A stretch of 64,000 nt of DNA from Nageia nagi. Lineage: Eukaryota > Pinophyta. A program made the position numbers and the translations under genes. The DNA lies in contig JBITNC010000001.1 of NCBI GenBank assembly GCA_050084985.1, forward strand, positions 51,212,001 through 51,276,000. Direction: 5' to 3'. Under the pieces are notes generated by a model that saw only the letters and a program-made list of their open reading frames with translations, searched no databases and was not told the DNA's origin. Shown one piece after another: positions 35,685 to 44,939 of this stretch. The stretch's first letter is position 1, and each line of letters starts with the position of its first letter.

Positions 35685-36611
35685 TCAACATTTTAGTAGT
35701 TCTGGATGCTTCTGTAGAAATTTCTCATCTTCCCATGTGGAATATTTAGCCATTGCCATATTTTTACTTTCAACCTTCCTTGCCATCCTAAAAGCCATCT
35801 CTAAGGATGTTGGTTCAAATAGATGCACCTCATGTTGAATTTTATCCTTTAAGGTTCCCATAAAGAGATCCAACAATCTATCATCTGGTATATCCTTCAC
35901 TCTAAGACTCAACTTTTGAAATTGTTGAATGTGCTCCATCACTGAACCTTCTTGCCTTAGATTTATCAATTGAGTAAAGAAGGAATTATTCTTAACATCC
36001 TCATGGTAGGCTATCAGTTCCTCTGTAAAAATGGACCAAGATATAATAGAACCCTTTTTACGTTCACAAATCCATTGGTACCATACAACCTGCTCAGGCT
36101 CTAGATACAAGGATGCAATAGTTACTTTTTGTGATGTTGGTACTTGGTGTAGATCAAAAAAGTGCTCCATTTGAAATATCCAAGTGATGGGGTCCCTTCC
36201 ATCAAACTTCCTCATGTCGATCTTGGGTATTTGGATTCCCCTTGAGAACCATGCTTGATTACTTCCATCAGTAGAAGCATATCCTCCTGAATTAGGCTTA
36301 TTAATGAAGGGTTTATCTCCTTGAATAATATCATTATTTACCTGATAACCCTGGGCCATATCAACATCTTTAGGAATCTTTACTTCTGGGTTTTGTATGA
36401 GTTGAAAAATCTTTTCCATATATTGATCCATTTTAGTTGCCAACTCTTTTGTCAAATCCCTTTTTAATTCCTCCATATCACCCTTTTTTACACACTCTTT
36501 AACCAATTCTTCCACTTGGGATATTCGAAAGAATATGTCTTCACTTTCTGCTATAGTCATGGATGAACCCTCTAGAGGTCTAGTTGGTGTAGCAATTTTT
36601 TTCGGTGGCAT
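35685..36611 (-). CDS. gag: Gag protein of element H, intact, 308 aa
   Basis: Complete ORF without stops, from ATG at 36611 (MPPKKIATPTRP) to the stop at 35685. The N-terminal third is charged and partly helical (VEELVKECVKKGDMEELK, likely coiled coil). The centre is a classic gypsy retrotransposon gag domain: KIDMRKFDGRDPITWIFQME (about residues 129-148), then HFFDLHQVP, IASLYLEPEQVVWYQW and a block around MEHIQQFQKL. The C-terminus ends soon after in a charged tail, with no CCHC knuckle and no protease, so it is shorter than a normal gag-pol start. It would assemble particles and package H RNA. It is the only full-length ORF here that looks functional, and its lack of decay fits the 99% identical LTRs. 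Whether it is expressed is unknown. Confidence 0.92.
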   Translation of the reverse strand: MPPKKIATPTRPLEGSSMTIAESEDIFFRISQVEELVKECVKKGDMEELKRDLTKELATKMDQYMEKIFQLIQNPEVKIPKDVDMAQGYQVNNDIIQGDKPFINKPNSGGYASTDGSNQAWFSRGIQIPKIDMRKFDGRDPITWIFQMEHFFDLHQVPTSQKVTIASLYLEPEQVVWYQWICERKKGSIISWSIFTEELIAYHEDVKNNSFFTQLINLRQEGSVMEHIQQFQKLSLRVKDIPDDRLLDLFMGTLKDKIQHEVHLFEPTSLEMAFRMARKVESKNMAMAKYSTWEDEKFLQKHPELLKC

Positions 36612-37650
36612 TTTGACTAAGTATTCTAGGGGGTCTCCCTATATACGCAAGGTACGTGGGAGCTCAATTCTGTGCTAGTGCTGTCTAATGCACAACCGTT
36701 CGAAAAGGGCCCTTGCTAATATACTCACGGTACATGAGGGAATCCTAAAGGACCTCTCTATATACCATGTACTGCATGATCATGATGGCCTCTCTATATA
36801 CTCAAAGGTACGTGAGAGAATCCAACAGTGGCCTAAGCGATATACTGCAAGTACGTTGTAGGAGACCACAATTCCTCGAGATGCAGTGCTGGCAAAGTAA
36901 CGACAGCTCCTATGTTTAAAGACACCAGAACACATCTATACCTAAAAGAATCTACTCTTTCTTTTCTTTCCAATAGCTTATGAATCACCCCAAATAGTCC
37001 TTTCAATCAAAATATATGCAAATTTAAAGAAATAAATAAATAAATTGTACCTTTTTTAAATCGTGATTTGGAGATTGTTCTATTGTCCAACCTTCCAACT
37101 GATGTAAATATGAAATTTCAGCCCTTCAGAGTCTGAAATTTCTACCTATGGTAGCCTCAGATGTATTCTTTTCAATGCCATAGATTTCATCAAATTCTGA
37201 TAGCCCAAGAGTAAATGACTGCAATTTTCCCAAAATGTGCTGATTTTTGGATTTTTTTGAAGAGCGAACTTGTATGAAGTGCCTTGTGTCACCTGTTTAT
37301 TCTCAGACCTTGAAAATTGTAACAAATAAACTTCCATATATAACCTAACCAATCCAATAGGTCTCACCTAGTTTGGATCTTAAAAACTTCAGATATACCT
37401 TTTTTTAGCTAGAACACCTGTTTTAGACCTGCTTTTGCGACTAGTCACAAACCTTAACTTCCCCTGAGTGTAACTTAAAAAATATAGTGAATTAGGAGCT
37501 GAAATTTTAACTGAAACTTCTTCGTTATGTCTTCAAAAAACCCAATAAATTTCAGAATTTAAATCCTCCTGAAAAAAAAATTGGTAGCGAAAATGCCACG
37601 ATGACTATTTTTGAGCTGTGAAACCCTAGAATCGTCTGCTCTGGTACCAA
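36612..37650 (-). other. Leader of element H with repeated motif
   Basis: About 1 kb between the primer site and gag. Its gag-proximal 230 bp carry five copies of a TATATAC..AGGTACGTG-like motif (listed separately). The rest shows no supportable ORF; 37146-37367 is open but has no recognisable domain. Confidence 0.75.
36638..36862 (-). repeat. Five-fold repeated motif upstream of H gag
   Basis: Related strings such as CTATATACGCAAGGTACGTG, ATACTCACGGTACATGAG and TATATACTCAAAGGTACGTG occur at about 36638, 36718, 36755 (partial), 36793 and 36839, 40-80 bp apart. On the sense strand each reads CACGTACCTT.GAGTATATAG. Possible packaging signal, promoter repeat or recombination product. Confidence 0.65.
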
Positions 37651-37651
37651 A

Positions 37652-37939
37652 TGTTATGAACAAAGTTCCCAAAATAGCATAAAATCACCAAAGAGAGAGC
37701 TCAACACATTGAATAAGAGATAAAATCTGTAATAAGCCACTTCGAGGGGGCAACCTCCTTTACATCACATCAATTACACAATAATAGACATCTTCAAATG
37801 ATAATACCTCCTTAGTATATATAGGAGTCCAAGGGGTGCCACTACAATGAAAGGACACTAGCCGACATAACAATAATAATGTAAGGAAATAATAATAACC
37901 ATAGCCGACCTAACAATAATAATGTATAGGGACCTAACA
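37652..37939 (-). repeat. 5' LTR of element H
   Basis: 288 bp, identical to the 3' LTR except A at 37706 (G at 35423) and T at 37782 (C at 35499). The primer site lies immediately left of it at about 37638-37651. Confidence 0.96.
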
Positions 37940-37944
37940 GAAAC

Positions 37945-39110
37945 TCTTCACTTTAGTTACATTAGATGGCCTTGGCCAATCTAATATATTAATTACTTTA
38001 CAAGAATCTATCTTAAGTTGTCCATGACCAATAATATGGCCCAAATACACCAAACTCTTTTTCAAACTCATATTTTGAATGTTTCAATAACAAATTCTCC
38101 CTATAAAAAGTTTGAAACACTTTTCTAAGATATACAACATGTTCTTCCCAAGTATAACTATAAATAAGAATATCATCCAAGTATACAACAACAAAAGAAT
38201 CAATAAATGGACAAAGTAAATCATTCATTACCCTCATAAAAGTGGCTGGTGCATTGCACAAACCAAATGCCAAAATAAGCCACTCAAATAGGTCTTATCT
38301 TATCTTGAAATGAGTCTTCCAAATATCCTCCTCCTTGATTATAACTTGGTGATATCCACTCCTCAAGTTGCATTTTGTGAAGAATCTTTCCCCTTGCAAC
38401 TAATCTAAAAGATCATCTATTGGAGGCAAAGGATAGTAGTTTTTTATGGTGATTTTTTTTAGTGCTCTATAGTCAATGCACATTCTCCATGTTTTATCTT
38501 TCTTTGGAACCAAAATAATAGGTGATCCACATGGAGATGTACTTGTTTTGATCACACTTTGATCAACCAACTCCTGAATCTACCTCCTTATCTCCCCTTG
38601 CTCCAAAATTGATTATCGATACAAAGCTATATTAGGTAATGAAGCATTAGGTAACAACTAAATATCATGATGTATATCCCACATAGGAAGTATTCTTATG
38701 GCTCTACAAATAAGTCATTAAACTCTTGAACCAAATCTAGCATCTATTCCTCTCTTTTGCACATTGCTAGCAACCTAAAATTAGTATTACACATCATTGA
38801 TAGTGTGAGATTCACCTCACCTGAGGCCCTTATTTTCACCATGATCAAAATAAACTTTTTAGAATCATTCATAAGACATTTTACCTAGTTGGCAGTTACC
38901 AAAGGTAGTTTTTTCTTGCTTTTATATGCACTAGCTAGAAACATCTTTCCATCTTTCACTAATCATAATTTGTTCAATCTTCTGTAATAAATACCATCTT
39001 TATCTCACATATAAGGGTTACCAATAATAACACCAAAAATGTCTAAAAGAACAACATCAACCATAACTTCATCAATGTACTTTGCACAAATTGCAAATTT
39101 CAACTTACAT
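37945..39110 (-). pseudogene. Gypsy F pol, proximal part: reverse transcriptase
   Basis: Minus strand, continuing directly into the RNase H part at 35363 when H is removed (the frame around VTKV.SF joins a LSAV..L frame). Clear RT blocks: [20 protein letters not shown] and [11 protein letters not shown] (38013-38273), an intact YLDD catalytic motif, then [13 protein letters not shown] near 37960-38040. The upstream RT fingers (38300-38600) are in pieces with stops. Typical chromovirus RT; not functional. Confidence 0.88.
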
Positions 39111-40330
39111 TACTTAGTGACTTGCAAACTAGCATTGCGATGCACCCAACCCAAAGGATATGGATTAAGATGGTTGAATATTTCTAATCCCAAATTACTC
39201 ACAATAGTATTTGAAATCAAATTTACTTGATAACCTAGATCAAAAATGCAATCTATTTTATTTTTCTTAATTTGGATTATGAGATGGAATAATTGAATCC
39301 TTTGCTCTTTAATGTCTTGAGGTTCTTTAACCTTTTGAATAGCTGAACAATTTACTCTCTCATCAACATTTGAACTACCCTTAATATCATTACATCTAAG
39401 AACCATAACATTAATTTTATTCTTATTCTTATTCTTATATGGACATGATTCATGATGTAATTTCCAAAATTTACTATCAACATGACTATCTTTATCATAA
39501 TGACTACAATGCTTACCATCATCTTATTTCTTTGAAATATTAGTGGTCTTAGTTTCTTACTTACCTTTGCCTTTATCTTGAGATTTACCTTTTTCTTGTC
39601 CTCCCCTTGAATTAGAAGCCTTATTGGATTCAACATATTATCTTCATGCTTTACCATCCTCCTCTAAGTATTGTGCTTGTACACACACTTGATCAAGATT
39701 AGTAGGATTAAACAACATGATAGTCTTTTGCAAATGACTATGTAAACCTCTAATGTACTTCATTAAAGTTTGAGGATCTATTAGTGAACTCCCAAGCAAA
39801 GTAGCTTGTTTCTTAAATTTTGTAGTGTATTCTTGAACATTTTTCCATCTTTGTTATCTAAAGAATTGCCATTTCATCAATTATTTATTATGATATCCTA
39901 ATGGATAGAATTGATCTTTTAACAACTCCTTAAATTCATTCTAAGAATATATTTCATACAAGTGTTCATGACTAAGAGTTTCTACATGGATTTCCCACCA
40001 AAATAAAGCATGTCCACTCATATTTAATCTAGCAAAAGAGATTTTATCAAAATCATTTACAACACTATGAATTTGGAAATAAACCTCCAATTAGTTCAAC
40101 CAATTGTTCAACTTTTTTGCATCAACCTCTCCTCCAAAATTAAGAATTTTCAATTTGGCCTTCACCTTGTATGGAACTCTATTTGATGAATATGATGATT
40201 TAGGTCTTCCAACTACATCATGATATCTCTGATTGATATTTGCATTTGCTCCAACAGCCAACAACTCAACCAACCTAGCCAAATGATTCTCCATTGTTGA
40301 AAACCTTGTTTCAAAATTGGCATCCATCAT
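39110..40330 (-). pseudogene. Gypsy F gag and protease remnant
   Basis: Starts at MMDANFETRFSTMENHLARL (40330). A gag domain follows with ILNFGGEVDAKKLNNWLN and, after a stop, YFQIHSVVNDFDKI. A basic stretch and a decayed zinc knuckle lie at 39420-39560 (CSHYDKDSHVDSKFWKLH). The protease piece at 39110-39406 has IDCIFDLGYQVNLIS, where D-S-G has become D-L-G. Stops separate the blocks. Same gag type as element E (both have a DAKKL/NAKKL block). Confidence 0.85.
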
Positions 40331-40503
40331 AGTACATATAGTAGACTATTTATCTTATACATTATCCATTTTAGTTATTTTTCCCTTCAAAATCCTTTAG
40401 AATCAACTCTAGTCTTCAATATCTCCTCCCAAACATAAAAAAAAAACATGCTACTGGCACCTTAAAAAACCTAAAATTTTGGCCCCAAATTTGATGCACA
40501 CAA

Positions 40504-40515
40504 GCTTTGATACCA
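40504..40515 (-). other. Primer binding site of gypsy F
   Basis: The minus strand reads TGGTATCAAAGC, 2 bp inside the 5' LTR; initiator-Met type with one change. Confidence 0.88.
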
Positions 40516-41154
40516 TGTGATTCATAATCACAAAAGGCTTATAGCATACTTGGATACTCACTTACAAATTTGAATGAAAATACATTCACCATTATGAGAT
40601 CATACAAATTGCATATAAATTTAAAAATTGCACAATGTAAATCATAAACTAGCAATCTCAAACACATAGCAAGATCAACACAATGATTTACCCTAGTTCA
40701 CCCAATGTGGGCTAATCTAGCATGATATTGGAGCCTTCTCTTCTCATTGTCTATAGATATTACAATATTACATGCATAGAGAAATACCATCAACACAATG
40801 GAAATACAATCTCCTACAACTATTGTAATCTCCTAAGTAAGATGAAATAATCTCAAAACTATAATAATTTTGGAATGACTCTTGGTCTTCCTTCAAATTA
40901 TTACAATTCTAAAATCCTAAAACTCTACAATCCTCTCTCATTGAGAATCAAGAACAATATAAACTATTCAATAAGCCTCCAAAATACTTTAAAACATCAT
41001 CCAAGGAACCTGAATTGTTCAATCTCCCAAAATGCCTCTCTTCAAATGCCCCTACTGACTCATCAATGTGCATGATGTTAGTAGACTAAAATTAGCAATT
41101 TGTGTTGAGCATGTGTGATTGTCATTGTTGTCAACACGTGGTTTTGGTAAAGAC

Positions 41155-41430
41155 CGGGTTTTGAAAGTGATGAAGTTAGTAAGGAGAACTGAAAAGCTAG
41201 GGTTAGTAAATAAAGCATAAGCTGGGGTTGGGGTTAGTAAATAAAGCATAAGTCGGGGTTAGTAAATGAAGCATTCCAGATCGGGTTCCGGAAGTGATGA
41301 AGTCAGTAAGGAGAATAGAAAGCCAGGGTTAGTAAATAAAGCATTCCAAATCGGGTTCCGAAAGTGATGAAGTCAGCAAGGAGAATTGAAAAGCCGGGGT
41401 TAGTAAAATAAAGCATTTCGAAAGAGATGA
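41155..41430 (+). repeat. Degenerate tandem repeats in LTR G (about 70 bp)
   Basis: Three to four loose units containing GGTTAGTAAATAAAGCAT, TCGGGTTCCG and AAGTGATGAAGTCAG.AAGGAG. Confidence 0.8.
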
Positions 41431-41503
41431 CATCATGGGAAGAACGATGTTCACATTTTTGAATGAAACCAGGTTCCAAAGATGATAAGGTCAGCAAGGG
41501 TGA

Positions 41504-41727
41504 TTAAAAGTCTGAAGATAAAAGTGCGAAGATAAAAGTTTGAAGATAAAAGTTCGGAGATAAAAGTGCGAAGATAAAAGTTCAGAGATAAAAGTTCAAA
41601 GAGAAAAGTCCAGAGATAAAAGTCTGAAGAAAAAAGTCTGGAGATAAAAGTCCGGAGATAAAAGTTCAGAGATAAAAGTCCAGAGATAAAAGTACAGAGA
41701 TAAAAGTTTGGAGATAAAAGTTCAGAC
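41504..41727 (+). repeat. 14-bp minisatellite, 16 copies, in LTR G
   Basis: Sixteen head-to-tail units of ATAAAAGTYCRRAG type fill exactly 224 bp. The open minus-strand frames here (for example 41451-41741, with repeated NFYLRTFIS) are artefacts of the array. Confidence 0.95.
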
Positions 41728-41745
41728 ATCGCGGGAAGCATTTTT

Positions 41746-41991
41746 CGGAGTCCAGAGAAGATGATGTTAGCAGTTGGTGTTGAAAATTCTGGAAGGCCAC
41801 ACAGATACCTTGGAACTCTCTTCCAGAGTTCGGAGATGATGACATCATGGTGTGAACATTATGGGAAGCATTTTACTCTACTTCCAGAGTCCAGAGAAGA
41901 TGACATTAGCAGTTGGTGTTGAAAATTTTGGAAGGCCATGTAGATACCTTGGAACTCTCTTCTGGAGTTCGGAGATGATGACATCATGGTG
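41746..41991 (+). repeat. Tandem duplication of about 140-bp period in LTR G
   Basis: Two copies (41746-41852 and about 41886-41991) of a segment running from GAGTCCAGAGAAGATGA to GATGATGACATCATGGTG, with about 10 differences. Confidence 0.9.
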
Positions 41992-43121
41992 AATACAATA
42001 AACATCCGGTAAGCTAGTTAATCTCTAGGCTATAGAAAGAGACTCTGGAACTAAAAATTAGATACTATCAAATCTCTGAAATTAGTGGAGAAAGAGCTAC
42101 ACTTGTCTAAACAACTCTATTTGATCAAGAGGAGCATTCATCAGCTACAACAGTTGTAGTCTCAGATAGTGAACTCTCTTAGTGCAGGAGCAGTTACAAA
42201 TAAAGATTCCTTTTTAGTTTGTTTTTGATAACATGTGATGACAGGAATAGTTTTGTGAGGGGTTTTCTTGATGTGTAATGGTTTTCTTAATGTGTAACGG
42301 TTTGTAGGAATGGATGTGAAGAGTGGATTGTAGATTTAGGGAAAACTAGCGAGCAGAGTTATGGTGAGTTGAAGGGTATAGCATGAAAGAGGTGGAGAGT
42401 GGATCGAAGAAGGAGTGAAAAATGAGCATGGAGAGAAGGGTGAGAAGAGAAGTGTGTAGTGGAGAGGGAAGAGCATGGAAGAGGGGAGTATCCAAAGTAT
42501 GTGAAGTGAGCAAACGAATATGTAGAGAGGATAGTGATTGTTTAACTATGTTACTTTGGAGCTATGTGCAGAGATCAAACAATGAGAATTAGAGCTAGAC
42601 CATTGAGGGTCTTCTAGAACTATATTCCTTCCTCCTTTTTGAATGTTGTATCAAGTGGGTGCTTGATAGCTAGAGTTGGTGCTCCTAGTAGTAGGTGATG
42701 CTATATTTAAAGTGGTAGTTGGTGCTACCCTTCACAGTTGGTGCTATGAATCTATAAGCTTTCTTTAATGACTGGATTTGGATTGGAGTCCAAGTAGTCA
42801 TGTTCGAGGATGTAGCCAATCTGGTGAACCTCATTATATCTAGTGTTGTGTGATGTACTTGGTGTGCTTGCTCAATTTTCTTTGGCTTTTAATCTATCTT
42901 TATTTACGAAGCTTAAATTGATTATTTTTATATACACTGATTCACCCCCCCTCTCAGTGTCACTCGAAGTCCAACAATTTGCACATCACTAGTAGCCTAA
43001 AACTAAATTCTAAACAACTCCAAATTTTTTCCTTTGATCCGCATCCAAGCACATATACCTCTAGAATGAGTATTTCTCTGAAAAAGATAACTTGATACAT
43101 GATTCACTTCGAATCAAGTTC

Positions 43122-43224
43122 TAATTCTCTAAATATTTTTGGTTGCAAGAATTTAATTAATTAAGTGTGAATTGATTCTCATGAAGGTTTAAATTTCAAA
43201 TTCAATCTTTTAAATTATGGAATA
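43122..43224 (+). repeat. 5' LTR of gypsy E, last part
   Basis: Aligns with 49098-49199 of the 3' LTR; ends near TTATGGAATA and is followed by the primer site. Confidence 0.85.
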
Positions 43225-43227
43225 ATT

Positions 43228-43240
43228 TTGGTATTAGAGT
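43228..43240 (+). other. Primer binding site of gypsy E
   Basis: TTGGTATTAGAG, the initiator-Met site with one C-to-T change, a few bp after the LTR end. Confidence 0.8.
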
Positions 43241-43399
43241 AGTTATTTACTTGGGATTTAACCTATGTTTTTGCTAGTTTTTTGTTGGGTATTTTGGAAT
43301 TATTCTTGCATGAAAATGAGATTATAGAGAAAGAAAGGAGAAGGGGATATTGTGGAAGGAGATATTGAAATTGGTTATAGGATTTGGTTGAAGAAGAAA

Positions 43400-44510
43400 A
43401 GAGAGCTTGTATTCATGTTTGGTGAAGGTGGATCTAATGTTGAAAAGCAACTTATAGATCTCACAACAATATTTCAAAAAATATCTCTACAATTTCAATA
43501 TTTTCAAGAACAATAATTAAATAAAATTGGGGGTGAAACAAGTGAAGCTAATAATGAGAAACAAGAATGTCTTTTTAAAATTTCTCCTTTGAAATTAGAA
43601 GTAAAAGTTGATTTGCCAATGTTTACTAGTGAAGTAAATGCTAAGAAGTTAGATTATTGGATAAAAAAGATTGAAGTATATTGTAGAATACAACATATTG
43701 TAAATGATGAGGATAAAATTTAATTATCAACCATTAAAATGGGTTGTGCTACCCTTATTTGGTAGGAAATTCATATGCAAAATGAGAAAGAATCACATCA
43801 GGCTTCTATTGCTACTTGTGATCATTTTGTACAAATGTTAAGAGATAAATTTTATCCATTGGGCTATCAACAAAAGGAAGTTATGAAATGGCAAAGTTTT
43901 TGACAAAGAAAAGGAAAAAGTGTGCAATAGTACACTTCAAATTTTCTAAAAAGAGCTACAATGCTAGGTATTTCTCTTAATTACCAAGATACTCTTCTTA
44001 AGTATATTAGTGGTTTGTAAAATTATCTAAGACATACATTGTTGATGTTTAATCCAATTGAATTGGATAATATTTGTGTTTAAGATACACACTTGGAATA
44101 AAGGGGAATATTTGTAAGGGATGGAAACAAGTAACATGCTTATAAATAATTTTTAAAAAGATAAAGGGAAAGGGAAAGAAAAAAGGAAAACTAATTATAT
44201 GGTTCAAAAAGAGAAATCTAAGAACTATTTACTCATTGTAAGAAAGAGGATCATTTAGAGGCTAAGTATTGGAAATTACATCCTAAACTAATGAAAAGAA
44301 CAAAAGAAATAAGTAGCCACCATTATAAAAGAAGTAGAAGGTGGTTCTAATGTAGATGATAAAATGGCATGTATGGTCTTGCATAATACACATAATGATG
44401 ATGTGAAAAATAAATTAATTAAACATTTTCATATGAAGGTACAAGTTACAAAAACTAGAATTGATACATTTTTTGATCCTAGTTTCAAGCTAACTTGATT
44501 GCAGAGGAAT
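43400..44510 (+). pseudogene. Gypsy E gag and protease remnant
   Basis: Gag blocks: LEVKVDLPMFTSEVNAKKLD (about 43590-43650), WIKKIEVYCRIQHIVNDEDK, then HFVQMLRDKFYPLGYQQKEV and FLKRATMLGISLNYQDTLL. A decayed zinc knuckle (CKKEDHLEAKYWKLHP, third metal position Tyr for Cys) lies at about 44235-44285. The protease piece near 44460 reads IDTFFDPSF, the D-S-G site changed to D-P-S. Stops at TAA/TAG/TGA break it every 50-100 codons. Related to gag of F. Confidence 0.82.
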
Positions 44511-44939
44511 ATATAAGATCACTTGCACTCATTATTCAACCAAATCCACACCCATAACCATTGGGATGGGTTCATAAATGTTCTTAGTTATAAGTAACTC
44601 AACAATGCAAATTGAAGTTTGGAATTAATAGGGATTTCATTAATGAAGTATTACTTGATGTTGTTCCCTTGGATATTTGTGGGGTTGTTCTAGGAATCCC
44701 TTATATATGAGATAGAGATGCTTTGTTATATAGAAAGGAAAATAAATATAGACTCATTAAAGATGGAATTAAATATATGGTTAGTGCTCATTGAAAAAAG
44801 GAAAAATAGGTTTCTTTCATTAGTGTAGGACAAGCACAAAGACTTACTAATGGAGGATAAATGTTTGCATTTGCAATGGTGAGATCTCAAAATGAAGTGA
44901 AAATTATTAAAGCTCTTGACGAATGTGATCCTCACTACA

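Larger units (their letters stand above)
35369..37939 (-). mobile_element. Element H: young non-autonomous LTR element with gag only (TR-GAG type)
   Basis: 2571-bp insertion in the RT of gypsy F with exact 5-bp duplications GAAAC (35364-35368 and 37940-37944). The LTRs are both 288 bp (35369-35656 and 37652-37939), begin TGTTAGGTCC on the minus strand, and differ at only two positions (35423/37706 and 35499/37782). A primer site TTTGGTACCAGAGC lies just inside the 5' LTR and a purine tract GAAGGAGAGGGGCA just before the 3' LTR. The interior holds a 1-kb leader and one intact gag ORF; there is no protease, RT or integrase. This is the layout known in plants as TR-GAG. It would need enzymes from a partner element. 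Youngest insertion in the window. Confidence 0.95.
41103..42976 (+). mobile_element. Solo LTR G
   Basis: 1874 bp from TGTTGAGCATG to GAAGTCCAACA, flanked by exact 5-bp duplications ATTTG (41098-41102 and 42977-42981) inside the 5' LTR of F. It has no coding region, primer site or purine tract inside, so it is a solo LTR left after LTR-LTR recombination. The ATTCACCCCCCCTCTCAGTG stretch near its right end is typical of the end of some large plant copia LTRs; strand is set from this. Its left half is full of tandem repeats. Confidence 0.88.
32515..43116 (-). mobile_element. Gypsy element F (chromovirus type), host of G and H
   Basis: Minus-strand Ty3/gypsy. The 3' LTR is at 32515-33225 (711 bp), a purine tract lies directly right of it (minus strand AATGGGGAGGTG), and pol/gag run from 33300 to 40330, interrupted by H. 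The primer site is at 40504-40515 (TGGTATCAAAGC), and the 5' LTR is at 40518-43116, interrupted by G (720 bp without it). Flanks AATTT (32510-32514) and AGTTC (43117-43121) differ by two transitions. The uninterrupted 3' LTR of E reads ACCTC at this point between the same neighbours, so it acts as an empty-site control. Confidence 0.92.
40518..43116 (-). repeat. 5' LTR of gypsy F, interrupted by G
   Basis: The plus strand starts TGATTCATAATCACAAAAGG and ends CTTCGAATCA. The parts are 40518-41102 and 42982-43116, aligned to 32515-33225; solo LTR G lies between them. Confidence 0.92.

Noticed and set aside
41504-41727. Evenly spaced short repeats that might suggest a CRISPR array
   Set aside because: Units of 14 bp stand head to tail without spacers, inside a plant LTR; this is a minisatellite.
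41451-41741. Repeat protein with NFYLRTFIS units
   Set aside because: Produced by translating the 14-bp minisatellite.
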